In this document: positions 1 to 7,656 of the stretch, one piece after another
How positions within the stretch are numbered: the first letter of the stretch is position 1
How the letters are laid out: the number at the start of each line of letters is the position of its first letter
Source of the DNA: CAVZTX01 sp963778375
GTDB lineage: Bacteria; Chloroflexota; Ktedonobacteria; Ktedonobacterales; Ktedonobacteraceae
Length of the DNA: 64,000 bases
Direction: 5' to 3'
Assembly: GCA_963778375.1 (NCBI GenBank)
Contig: CAVZTX010000005.1
Span: 62,001 to 126,000, forward strand
Notes under the pieces: generated by a model
What the model saw: only the letters and a program-made list of their open reading frames with translations
Databases searched by the model: none
What the model was told of the DNA's origin: nothing
Position numbers and translations under genes: made by a program

Positions 1-1
1 G

Positions 2-691
2 CAACCCGAAGAATTAGAGTTGCTCAAACGAGCGGTAGCGATCACCGATGAAACCTTTGCGCATATCTGTCAGTGGATTCAGCCGGGCATGTCCGAAAAA
101 GAGGTGCAGTGGGAGATTACGCGCTACATGGTGGCGTTAGGTGCCGATGGGCCTGCATTCGATACAATTGTCGCCTCCGGCCCAAATGGTTCGATGCCAC
201 ATGCGCATGCCAGCGATCGACGTATTCAGCCTGGGGAACTGATTACCATTGATATGGGTGCTCGTTACAAAGGCTATTGCGCGGATATGACACGTACTAT
301 CTGCATCGGTGAGCCTGCCGAACAGCGCATGTATGAGGTCTACGACGCCGTTCTGAATGCCATGAAGACGTGCGAAGCAGGAATTCGCGCCGGTATCACG
401 GGTGTTGCAGCTGATGGATTGGCCCGTGCAGCATTAGAGATGGCAGGTTTATCAAATTACTTTGTTCACAGTACAGGGCACGGTGTTGGTTTGCATGTGC
501 ATGAAGGGCCGCTGCTATCTGCACGCGCACCACAAGACATGGTACTTCCGGCTGGCTCTGTTGTGACTATCGAGCCAGGCGTTTACATTCCTGGCTGGAG
601 CGGTGTACGGGTCGAGGATTGTGGCGTAGTGACAGAAAATGGTTTAGAGGTGTTGACGCAATCACCAACCGAACTGGTGATCCGGCGCTAG
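2..691 (+). CDS. M24 family Xaa-Pro aminopeptidase, C-terminal part
   Basis: The reading frame is open from the left edge, so the gene starts outside the window and only its C-terminal catalytic 'pita-bread' domain is seen. Metal-site landmarks of the M24 family are present in order: ITIDMGARYKGYCADMTRT (two Asp ligands), STGHGVGLHVHEGP (His ligand and following His), TIEPGVYIPGWSGVRVEDC (Glu ligand) and a final Glu-containing segment. Family knowledge: dinuclear-metal cytosolic aminopeptidases that cleave Xaa-Pro bonds; the family also contains methionine aminopeptidases, but the GHGVGLxVHE and GVRVED pattern fits PepP/PepQ. It is followed by efp, a common PepP-EF-P neighbourhood in bacteria. 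The stop is TAG at 689-691. Confidence 0.9.
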   Translation, partial: QPEELELLKRAVAITDETFAHICQWIQPGMSEKEVQWEITRYMVALGADGPAFDTIVASGPNGSMPHAHASDRRIQPGELITIDMGARYKGYCADMTRTICIGEPAEQRMYEVYDAVLNAMKTCEAGIRAGITGVAADGLARAALEMAGLSNYFVHSTGHGVGLHVHEGPLLSARAPQDMVLPAGSVVTIEPGVYIPGWSGVRVEDCGVVTENGLEVLTQSPTELVIRR

Positions 692-705
692 CCCCTTGTC
701 ACTTT

Positions 706-837
706 GTAGGGGCAGTGCCTTGTGCCTGCCCTTGCGAAGGGTGGGGTATTTGGAGCATATGGCATATCTGCTGAGGTCTGTAGGGGCAGTGCCTTGCGCC
801 TGCCCTCGCGAAGGGTCTGGCACAAGGCACTGCCCCT
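706..837. repeat. GTAGGGGC-type repeat: two direct copies and one inverted copy
   Basis: A 37-base unit beginning GTAGGGGCAGTGCCTTG occurs at 706-742 and again, with a few changes, at 780-816. An inverted copy of its first 19 bases lies at 819-837, so 782-800 and 819-837 can form a near-perfect hairpin. It fills the gap between the peptidase gene and efp. Related units occur near 11445 and 40841. It may act as a terminator or RNA-stability element as well as a dispersed repeat; that role is inferred. Confidence 0.75.
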
Positions 838-859
838 AAATGACGAAAGGAAATTTATT

Positions 860-1417
860 ATGATATCTACAAGTGACCTGAAGAAGGGTGTAACTATAGA
901 ATTTGAAGGACAGTTGTGCAGCGTCCTCGAATGGCAGCATGTCAAGATCGGGCGCGGTGGCGCTATTGTACGCTTGAAACTGCGTAATTTACGTACGGGA
1001 GCAACATTTGATCGCACCTGTGATGCAGGCGAAAAGTTTAAACGCCTCTACCTTGATCGTGCGACCGTGACCTACCAATACCTGGATGGCGATCAGTATC
1101 ATTTTATGGATACGAGCACATATGATGACATTGTGCTGACCGAAGAACAGCTTGGCGACGCGAAAAACTATTTGATCGACAATCTGGAACTTGATCTTAT
1201 CCTTTTCGATGATGAACCAATTTCGGTTGAGCCGCCCGAAAAAGTGGTGCTGCGCGTTACCTATACGGAACCAGGATTCAAGGGTGATACTGCTACGGGT
1301 GGCACGAAGCCTGCAACCACCGAGACGGGTCTGGTTGTGCAGGTACCTCTTTTCGTTTCCACTGATGATCTGATACGGGTCAGCACAACAACGGGCACCT
1401 ATGTTGAACGCGCATAG
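860..1417 (+). CDS. efp: Translation elongation factor P
   Basis: 185 residues, the usual EF-P length, with the three beta-barrel domains: an N-terminal KOW-like domain, then two OB folds. EF-P binds between the P and E sites of the ribosome and relieves stalling at consecutive prolines. The start at 860 is chosen because GAAAGG lies 10 bases upstream and the protein then begins ISTSDLKKG, as in the family; an earlier in-frame start would add 46 residues encoded by the upstream repeat. Odd point: the tip of the domain I loop reads VKIGRGG, with Arg32 where most bacteria have Lys in PGKG. Arg at this place is the EarP-rhamnosylated type in some Proteobacteria; no earP is visible here. Confidence 0.95.
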   Translation: MISTSDLKKGVTIEFEGQLCSVLEWQHVKIGRGGAIVRLKLRNLRTGATFDRTCDAGEKFKRLYLDRATVTYQYLDGDQYHFMDTSTYDDIVLTEEQLGDAKNYLIDNLELDLILFDDEPISVEPPEKVVLRVTYTEPGFKGDTATGGTKPATTETGLVVQVPLFVSTDDLIRVSTTTGTYVERA

Positions 1418-1469
1418 GATCGAATAAGATCAGGCGAGGTGCCTGGCAAATTTCCCGGGGAGAACGACT

Positions 1470-2000
1470 ATGGACGGAAACAGTCAATTCTCTTACGATA
1501 TGGAGCCGCTTTCCGAAGATGAAGTGGTTGGTGGGGCCAGCGTCATCAGCGTTGAGCAGTTGCAGCATCTTGTGCGCTTGCTCAACAGCAGCGATGTTTC
1601 CGAGTTGGAGTTGAAACGTTCCGAAGAAGGTATGAGCCTTGTGCTGCGCAAGGTGAAGGCTTCCGAAAGCAGCAGCAACATAAACAATGACCAGCACGTA
1701 CTTGCTCCAGTATCCACCAGTGAAGCGCCACCTGCCGAGACAAAGCGGCAAGTCGTAGCTCCTCTGGTGGGTATTTTCCATACCTGGGCTAAACCAAGGG
1801 GAGGATCGCTAGTAGCCATTGGTGACCGTGTCAAGGAAGGCCAGCTCGTGGCAACTATCGAGTCGCTCAATGTGCTCAATGAAGTGGAGTCACCCGCGGT
1901 TGGGAAGGTGGTTGAGATTCTTGTACAGGAGGGGCAGCCGGTAGAGTATGGCCAGGTGCTAATGACGATTGATACCTCAAAAGGGGCGGAGAAAGCATAA
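1470..2000 (+). CDS. AccB-like biotin carboxyl carrier protein homologue lacking the biotinylation lysine
   Basis: 176 residues in the order expected for AccB: an N-terminal helical region (about 25-62, LVRLLNSSDVSELELKR), a Pro/Ser/Thr linker (about 63-92) and a C-terminal biotinyl/lipoyl domain (about 93-170, VVAPLVGIFHTWAKP to YGQVLMTID). The hallmark EAMKMMNE turn, whose Lys carries biotin, reads ESLNVLNE. The attachment position is Asn134, encoded by AAT at 1869-1871. The rest of the hammerhead fold is well kept, so a non-biotinylated structural or regulatory role in acetyl-CoA carboxylase is plausible, like the plant BADC proteins; that is inference. No accC, accA or accD is adjacent. 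It follows efp by 52 bases and its stop overlaps the xseA start by one base. Confidence 0.85.
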   Translation: MDGNSQFSYDMEPLSEDEVVGGASVISVEQLQHLVRLLNSSDVSELELKRSEEGMSLVLRKVKASESSSNINNDQHVLAPVSTSEAPPAETKRQVVAPLVGIFHTWAKPRGGSLVAIGDRVKEGQLVATIESLNVLNEVESPAVGKVVEILVQEGQPVEYGQVLMTIDTSKGAEKA

Positions 2001-3220
2001 TGCTACTGTCAGGCTCTTTAGATGCTGCATCGGTGTTGAGCGTTTCGCAGGCAGCTCGCTATTTGAAAGAATTGTTGGAGACGGACGATCTCTTGCAAGA
2101 TATGTGGGTGCGGGGCGAGATCTCCGATTGTAAAACGTATCCCTCCGGTCATTGTTATTTCACCCTCAAAGAGGGTGAGGCGCAACTCCAGTGTGTCTTC
2201 TTTAAAAATGCGCGTCTGCGCTCAATGGCTCCTCAACTTCGCAATGGTATGGCTATAGCTGCAAGGGGGCACGTTTCGTTTTACGAACGCGATGGAAAGC
2301 TACAACTTTACGTCGAGAGCGTTGAAGCGATAGGAGAAGGGGCCTTTTACCTGCGTTTTGAGCAACTCAAGGCACGCTTAGAGGCTGAAGGTCTGTTCGA
2401 TGCTGAACGAAAACGCCCACTGCCGACTCAACCTGCTGTTGTAGGTATCGTAACTTCACTACAGGCTGCCGCTCTGCGCGATATGCTGCGGGTGCTAGTC
2501 ACACGTTATCCGCTGGCTCGCGTGATCCTCTCGCCCTCGCTTGTGCAGGGGGTCGAAGCTCCTGTCGCAATTGCTGCCGCGCTGGATGCGCTCAATGAAC
2601 ATGGTGAAGCAGATGTTGTGATTGTTGGGCGCGGAGGCGGCTCGATTGAAGAAATGTGGGCCTTTAATGAGGAGATTGTGGCGCGCGCCATTGCTCGTTC
2701 GCGTATCCCAGTGATCACAGGTGTTGGGCACGAGACAGATTTCACGATTGCGGACTTTGTTGCAGATTATCGCGCTTCGACGCCAACTGCGGCAGCGGTA
2801 GCGGCTGTCCCCGATATCGCGGATTGGCGCGCCAATGTGCAGGGATACAAGCAGGCGTTAGTAGCGCTGATCGAAGAACGTTTGAGTGATCTGCAAGAGG
2901 AACTCGAGCGTACCGAGCGAGACTTGCAGCGTGCCAGTCCACGACGTCAGCTTGAAGGGCTTCAGCAGCAACTTGACGATATGACGGCACTGTTACAGAC
3001 ACGCGTGCAGCATCTCTTTGCGCTACGAGGAGAACGCTTGCGCAGTGCGGCGTTGCGTTTACACTCGCTTAGCCCTTTGCTGACAATTGCGCGTGGCTAT
3101 GCTGTTGTGCGGCGCGATGCTGATAATTCAGTTGTCACCAGTATTCAGCAGGTGCAGTCAGGCGACGTGCTAAGTATTCAAGTAACCGATGGGCATATCC
3201 ATGCCGAAGTTCGTGACTAA
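2000..3220 (+). CDS. xseA: Exodeoxyribonuclease VII large subunit
   Basis: 406 residues. The N-terminal OB fold (about 15-115) contains WVRGEISDCK and GHCYFTLKEGEAQLQCVFF, followed by the catalytic domain with VGIVTSLQAAALRDML, VVIVGRGGGSIEEMWAFNEE and PVITGVGHETDFTIADFVAD, then a long coiled-coil region (about 275-345) and a C-terminal segment ending in TDGHIHAEV. All are hallmarks of XseA. With XseB it forms the single-strand-specific exonuclease used in repair. ATG at 2000 overlaps the previous stop (TAATG), so translation is probably coupled. XseB follows 41 bases later. Confidence 0.96.
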   Translation: MLLSGSLDAASVLSVSQAARYLKELLETDDLLQDMWVRGEISDCKTYPSGHCYFTLKEGEAQLQCVFFKNARLRSMAPQLRNGMAIAARGHVSFYERDGKLQLYVESVEAIGEGAFYLRFEQLKARLEAEGLFDAERKRPLPTQPAVVGIVTSLQAAALRDMLRVLVTRYPLARVILSPSLVQGVEAPVAIAAALDALNEHGEADVVIVGRGGGSIEEMWAFNEEIVARAIARSRIPVITGVGHETDFTIADFVADYRASTPTAAAVAAVPDIADWRANVQGYKQALVALIEERLSDLQEELERTERDLQRASPRRQLEGLQQQLDDMTALLQTRVQHLFALRGERLRSAALRLHSLSPLLTIARGYAVVRRDADNSVVTSIQQVQSGDVLSIQVTDGHIHAEVRD

Positions 3221-3261
3221 GTTGGAGGTGAGAACATGTCGTTCTCAAGGGATTGATAATT

Positions 3262-3510
3262 ATGGAAGCATTATCTTTTGAAGAAGCCTTCGCGCAACTG
3301 GAAGCTGCTGTTGCGGCATTACAAGATGGGAATATGCCTCTTGAACGGGCATTGCATTATTATGAAGAGGGCATGAAATTAGCCCAACATTGTAATGAAC
3401 TACTGCAAAAGGCGGAGCTACGCGTGCAGCAACTGGGTGTAAATGACGAAGGTATACCTGTCATTACCGACGAGGTCACGCTTGGTAATTCGCCTTTTGA
3501 GTTTACATAA
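3262..3510 (+). CDS. xseB: Exodeoxyribonuclease VII small subunit
   Basis: 82 residues, a typical XseB length. Two helices with the family signature: LSFEEAFAQLEAAVAALQDG, then LERALHYYEEGMKLAQHCNELLQKAELRV. It is the small subunit that coats the coiled coil of XseA and follows xseA directly. ATG at 3262 is preferred over a TTG at 3253 because AAGG at 3247-3250 is well spaced for the ATG and too close to the TTG. Confidence 0.93.
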   Translation: MEALSFEEAFAQLEAAVAALQDGNMPLERALHYYEEGMKLAQHCNELLQKAELRVQQLGVNDEGIPVITDEVTLGNSPFEFT

Positions 3511-3520
3511 AGGATTTTCT

Positions 3521-4435
3521 ATGTCGAAGTCTCCAAAAAAGCCATTATCATTACTCCCAACTATTACCGCGCTTGCTGCAACTGGTGGCGTGGCTGTGCT
3601 GGCAGTAGAATTCTATCGCCACCCTAGGGAAACCGTAAATAGTGTAATGCGAGTCGGTATGAGGCTGGGTGGTATTCATGAAGATACCTGCGATGTTGAG
3701 GGTGTACCTCTCCATTACTTCTATGCTGGACGGAGTGGTGATACTCCTATTGTGCTGGTACATGGCCTGGGCAGTTCAGCGGAGGTCTGGGCTGGTCTGA
3801 TGACGCGGTTGAGTAAGCAATTCCGTGTTTATGCCCCCGATATGCCCGGTCATGGTGAGACGCCACTTGCTCCCGAGGGAACCAGTATTCGAGCCAATGT
3901 CTCGTATTTGAAGCGCTTTCTTGACAGACTTGGCTACCCACGAGTGACGCTTGCCGGTAACTCACTCGGTGGTTGGATAGCGACGCGCTTTGCCCTGGAC
4001 TATCCAGAACGCGTTCGTCACCTATACCTGCTCAACTCGGCGGGTCTGATACGCGAAAACTTTACTTCACCATACTCTACCGATCGTGGAATGGCCAAGC
4101 GTTCGATCGAGAATATGCTGGGCTATTCATTGCCACTGCCTGGCTTCATACTTGACTCTGTTGTACGTAACTCACAAATGCCAGCCTACTCAGGGTTCAT
4201 TCACAACTATGATGCGCAGGAAGAGTTAGATGAGGTGCTAGGGCAGGTGCAAGTTCCAACCACGATTATTTGGGGTGCAAAGGATGGACTCTTCCCGGTA
4301 AACTATGCTAACGACTTCCATGCTGGCATTGCTAACTCTGAACTTATTCTCTTGCGCAAGGTTGGACATATTCCCCAGTTGCAGGCTCCTTTAAAAGTGG
4401 CACGTATTATTACCCAACGCGAACGGTTCAGTTGA
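3521..4435 (+). CDS. Membrane-anchored alpha/beta-fold hydrolase
   Basis: 304 residues. A hydrophobic stretch near residues 9-30 (LSLLPTITALAATGGVAVLA) suggests a single N-terminal membrane anchor or signal. The alpha/beta hydrolase core follows: oxyanion region VLVHGLGSSAEVW, PDMPGHGETP, nucleophile elbow AGNSLGGW with Ser148, acid in IIWGAKDGLFP and the late His in VGHIPQLQAP. Substrate unknown; such proteins include esterases and monoacylglycerol lipases. ATG at 3521 is chosen for the AAAGGA 6 bases upstream; the longer in-frame extension overlaps xseB. It follows xseB by 10 bases, so it is likely co-transcribed. Confidence 0.85.
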   Translation: MSKSPKKPLSLLPTITALAATGGVAVLAVEFYRHPRETVNSVMRVGMRLGGIHEDTCDVEGVPLHYFYAGRSGDTPIVLVHGLGSSAEVWAGLMTRLSKQFRVYAPDMPGHGETPLAPEGTSIRANVSYLKRFLDRLGYPRVTLAGNSLGGWIATRFALDYPERVRHLYLLNSAGLIRENFTSPYSTDRGMAKRSIENMLGYSLPLPGFILDSVVRNSQMPAYSGFIHNYDAQEELDEVLGQVQVPTTIIWGAKDGLFPVNYANDFHAGIANSELILLRKVGHIPQLQAPLKVARIITQRERFS

Positions 4436-4570
4436 ATTTTGTCACAGGATGGGTTATAGTATTTGTGGGGTGCTATCCTTCGCAAAACTCAATTCAACAC
4501 ATCTTTCCTGGCATTTCGCGAAGAATTGTTTGTGTAGCCTATTGTTGATTCTCATCTTGAGTGTTGTTGT

Positions 4571-4583
4571 GTTTAGACTAAAC
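4571..4583. promoter_or_regulatory. Perfect palindrome upstream of the response regulator gene
   Basis: GTTTAG-A-CTAAAC is a 6-bp inverted repeat with a 1-base centre, 60 bases before the response regulator start. It lies in a 207-base gap with no gene. A binding site for a dimeric regulator, possibly the response regulator itself, is inferred only from position and symmetry. Confidence 0.35.
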
Positions 4584-4642
4584 GTCCTGGACTTACCCAG
4601 TACAAAAGGTTAACGGAACATCGAGAACAGAGAGGCCACGAG

Positions 4643-5383
4643 ATGAAATTGCTGCTCGTTGATAACGATCATAATTTGGTCGAGATGCTCACTGGTTGGC
4701 TAAAAACGCTGGGATATGAAGTGTCTCATGCTTATACAGGCGAGCGAGCAAAGATAGAATGGGCAAGACTTCAACCAGACCTCGTTATTCTGGATACTAC
4801 GTTGAAGGATGTGGATGCGCTGGCAATGTGTCGTGAAATGACAGGTAGGCATGACGCGCTGCTGTTAGTCATGACTGAAGCGAAAGATACGCAGGATGAG
4901 ATTCATTGCCTGGAGTCGTGTGCCGATGACTACCTGAGAAAACCCTTTTCCCCCGCTCAATTCTTAGCGCATGTTCATGCCTTAAGCCGCAGAACCGGTT
5001 CCAAACACGAACAACGGCCTTCCGCTACTCTTACTATTGGTCCTATCCATATTGACTCATTGCACAACCGGGTCAGCATTTATGATAAGACAATACGCCT
5101 TACTCCTACGGAGAGCAAGCTGCTGCATTTGCTGGCGGTGAATGCAAACCAGGTATGCACGGCAAGCCATATTGTTTCGCATGTGTGGGGCTTTAATGAC
5201 GTTGGTGATAGCGCTTTGATAAAAGCTCACATACGCCACTTACGTCAGAAAATTGAACCCAATCCAGGTAATCCTTGCTATATTCAGACCGTTCCAGGCT
5301 CAGGCTACATGTTAGTCCCTCGTGCTGGAGAAGAACATGCTGCCAAGGAAGTATCGCACTCACTGAGGGCTGTTTCGGTGTGA
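4643..5383 (+). CDS. OmpR/PhoB-family response regulator
   Basis: 246 residues. Receiver domain (1-120): acidic pair at Asp7/Asp9, phospho-acceptor Asp51 in VILDTTL, a conserved Thr in VMTEAK and Lys in LRKPFSP. Winged-helix output domain (about 128-228): RLTPTESKLLHLLAVNANQV, LIKAHIRHLRQKIEP and the terminal hairpin YIQTVPGSGYML. It is a DNA-binding transcription regulator. No histidine kinase gene is adjacent, so its partner must be elsewhere. An 18-base gap separates it from the convergent aroH gene. Confidence 0.93.
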   Translation: MKLLLVDNDHNLVEMLTGWLKTLGYEVSHAYTGERAKIEWARLQPDLVILDTTLKDVDALAMCREMTGRHDALLLVMTEAKDTQDEIHCLESCADDYLRKPFSPAQFLAHVHALSRRTGSKHEQRPSATLTIGPIHIDSLHNRVSIYDKTIRLTPTESKLLHLLAVNANQVCTASHIVSHVWGFNDVGDSALIKAHIRHLRQKIEPNPGNPCYIQTVPGSGYMLVPRAGEEHAAKEVSHSLRAVSV

Positions 5384-5401
5384 TTACAATCTTCTACCTT
5401 G

Positions 5402-5767
5402 TTACAGAGATTGCTGCGTATTACGCAAGTTCACTGCCCCATGAATGTAGACATGCTGTATGTCTGCGGCGTTACGCATCGTATTGACATGGAGCAGGAT
5501 GCGAATGCATTTGCCGAGAGCGTTGGGTACAGGAATCTCGCGTGCGCACATCAAAGCTACCTCTGTCCAGCCGAGTTGGCGTGCTGCCAGCGCAGGAAAT
5601 TCGGCGTTCAGATCTTCTGTAACGGTGAAGATGGCGCTAGCAACATCTTCGCTATGCAGGTCATTATGACGAATCATAAGTTCTAGTAACTCGCCGGTGG
5701 CTGCCAGTATTGCTTCTCGCTCGTTACGTTCTACGGTGGTTGCTCCCCGAATGCCTCGACAATACAT
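5402..5767 (-). CDS. aroH: Chorismate mutase, AroH type
   Basis: 121 residues, the size of monofunctional trimeric AroH chorismate mutases. The signature RGIRGATTVERNEREAIL is at the N-terminus, with the conserved Arg residues in CAREIPVPNALGKCIRILLHV near the C-terminus. It converts chorismate to prephenate for Phe/Tyr synthesis. It is the last gene of the trp-operon strand, 168 bases after trpA, with AGGGA before its ATG. It competes with TrpE for chorismate, so placement at the end of a tryptophan operon would couple both branches if transcription reads through. Confidence 0.93.
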   Translation of the reverse strand: MYCRGIRGATTVERNEREAILAATGELLELMIRHNDLHSEDVASAIFTVTEDLNAEFPALAARQLGWTEVALMCAREIPVPNALGKCIRILLHVNTMRNAADIQHVYIHGAVNLRNTQQSL

Positions 5768-5935
5768 TAATTGGTCCCTTTCAGTAGGTTTTCTGTTCCC
5801 TGACGAGATTGAACAGATTATCCTCTATTTTAAGGGATGGTGGCAAGATTAACGATCTCCTAGTCCTGGCGCACCTGCAAGGGTCTATCTACCCCACACC
5901 ACCGCCCCGTACCACTACATTTTATAAGACCCCTT

Positions 5936-6790
5936 TCACCCCTCATCATACCCTCCTGCTTGGCGCAGGCTCTGGATATAATGTCTCACAGCTTCTACTT
6001 GATCCCTGTCATTATGCTGGTCGATGAGGTTGACGAGGGCGCTGCCTACTACTGCGCCGTCGGCATAGCTGGTGACTTCGGCAATATGTGCGGGCGTTGA
6101 AAGTCCAAATCCAACCACGATGGGCAAGGAATACTGTTTGGAATGCTCCCGGACTCGTACAATGAAGCTGTGTAGGGAAGTAGGTAGGGCAGTGCGCGCG
6201 CCTGTAACACCGCTGAGAGAGACACAGTAAATGAAGCTGCCAGGGATGCTGGCTGCGCTACTAGCTATCTGGGTGATGCGCTCGTTGGATGTTGTTGGTG
6301 GGATAAGGAAGACGAGTGAAAGCCCGTGTTGTTGGGCCGCTTGCTGCAATGGCCTGGCCTCTTCGGGTGGCAGATCGGGGATAATCAGGCCGCAAACGCC
6401 ACAATCTGCTGCTGCCTGACAGAAGCGCTCGACGCCATAGGCAAGGATGGGGTTGTAGTAGCCCATAAAAAGCATCGGTACAGCACTTTGGGCTGACACT
6501 TGACGAGCAACCTCCATACAGCCGTTGATGGTCATGCCACGTTCGAGCGCGGTATGTCCTGCGTGCTGAATGGTAGCGCCATCGGCAAGGGGATCACTGA
6601 AGGGCATACCTAGCTCAATGATGTCGGCTCCTGCCTGGGCTGCCGCCAGGATCAGTTCGATACTGCGTGCTGCTGATGGGTAGCCACACATGAAGTAAGG
6701 GATAAGGACGCCACGATTTTCGTGCCGAGCTTGCTTGAAGACATGGGAAATCTTCGCAGAGGGTGTGGTAGTTGTGGAAGTAGGTTGCAT
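5936..6790 (-). CDS. trpA: Tryptophan synthase alpha subunit
   Basis: 284 residues, TIM barrel. LIPYFMCGYPS, the catalytic Glu in ADIIELGMPFSDPLADG and the catalytic Asp in GLIIPDLPPEE are visible, as are FLIPPTTSNERI, YCVSLSGVTGAR and VVGFGLSTPAHI. It cleaves indole-3-glycerol phosphate to indole for TrpB. ATG at 6790 is preferred because GGGAG sits 6 bases upstream. An ATG at 6808 overlaps the upstream stop as ATGA and would add six residues. trpA is separated from trpB by the B3/4 gene, unlike the usual trpBA order. Confidence 0.96.
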   Translation of the reverse strand: MQPTSTTTTPSAKISHVFKQARHENRGVLIPYFMCGYPSAARSIELILAAAQAGADIIELGMPFSDPLADGATIQHAGHTALERGMTINGCMEVARQVSAQSAVPMLFMGYYNPILAYGVERFCQAAADCGVCGLIIPDLPPEEARPLQQAAQQHGLSLVFLIPPTTSNERITQIASSAASIPGSFIYCVSLSGVTGARTALPTSLHSFIVRVREHSKQYSLPIVVGFGLSTPAHIAEVTSYADGAVVGSALVNLIDQHNDRDQVEAVRHYIQSLRQAGGYDEG

Positions 6791-6804
6791 AGGTGTCTCC
6801 CATT

Positions 6805-7542
6805 TCATCTGCTTAATGTGGATTGGGTAGAAATTGAGAGTGCTGGATTGTATGCGTCTAATATGCTTGATGTGAAGGTTCCACCTGCATAGGTGCTGAG
6901 CAGTGCTAGCAGGTCGTTGAGCGCGGCCTCGATATCAGTGTGAGCACCGTCGTGATGGGCTTCAACAGTGATAAGGGCGGAAGTTGTTTCTGGTTCGGCA
7001 GCACTCGGCTCGCTTTGTCGCCAGCACCAGCGGCGGGCAATCACCAGACCTGTTTCATCGGAAAAAACCACTTCGCCTGGCTCAGGATGTTTCACCTCGG
7101 TTTCAGATAACCCTAGTGTGGTATAGCGCTCTGACCCATCGGCGAAATGTACGGTAACGGTTCCTGTCAATGCCCGAGTATCGAAGACCGCGACGGGTAG
7201 GGCATAGCGAATGCTGACCAGGTTGGCAAGATCAACCAGCAGATTGATAGATGGAATGTCGCCTTTTTTGGTTAAACGGCGTAACAACGCTTCTGCTGCA
7301 CTGCGATACTGCGTTGGGTCTACGCCAAATTCGCGGAAAGCGCTACGCCATGCCGCCAGTGATTTGACCTGGCTCAATGGCGTATTGCCGAGACGTTGCA
7401 AGGTAGCTTTCTGCTCAGCAAGAAAAGCTGCCTGTAGACTTTCCGTTGTTGGCCCGTTAGTCATGCCCTGCGCGAGGATGGCCCCGCCGACAATAGCAGG
7501 AAAGCGAGCCAGTATTTCGGGATGATATTGAAAAACCTTCAT
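6805..7542 (-). CDS. Free-standing B3/B4 tRNA-binding domain protein
   Basis: 245 residues. The middle part, WRSAFREFGVDPTQYRSAAE with ALLRRLTKKGDIPSINLLVD, then YALPVAVFDTRALTG and the end of the fold with TGLVIARRWCWRQSE, matches the B3/B4 domain (COG3382). In phenylalanyl-tRNA synthetase beta subunits this domain carries the editing site for mischarged tRNA. Solo B3/B4 proteins are of uncertain function, perhaps trans-editing. This one lies between trpB and trpA in an operon that begins with trpS and a tRNA-Trp T-box. It is 114 bases after trpB and its stop overlaps an alternative trpA start (ATGA). Confidence 0.85.
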   Translation of the reverse strand: MKVFQYHPEILARFPAIVGGAILAQGMTNGPTTESLQAAFLAEQKATLQRLGNTPLSQVKSLAAWRSAFREFGVDPTQYRSAAEALLRRLTKKGDIPSINLLVDLANLVSIRYALPVAVFDTRALTGTVTVHFADGSERYTTLGLSETEVKHPEPGEVVFSDETGLVIARRWCWRQSEPSAAEPETTSALITVEAHHDGAHTDIEAALNDLLALLSTYAGGTFTSSILDAYNPALSISTQSTLSR

Positions 7543-7656
7543 TATTGCGCTCCTAGTACATACTTACTTGACCTTTTCGGATATCAGATGTTCCTTGTGC
7601 TCAAGGGGAGCGGTGGCTGGCTACCTGTTTTCCTGCCCCACTTGGGGGGACTGAAA

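Noticed and set aside
688..1017. Minus-strand gene opposite efp
   Set aside because: It lies over the repeat and a clear conserved gene and has no homologous character.
6805..7542. Degraded pheT fragment
   Set aside because: Intact reading frame, good start and placement within an operon, and the size fits solo B3/B4 proteins.
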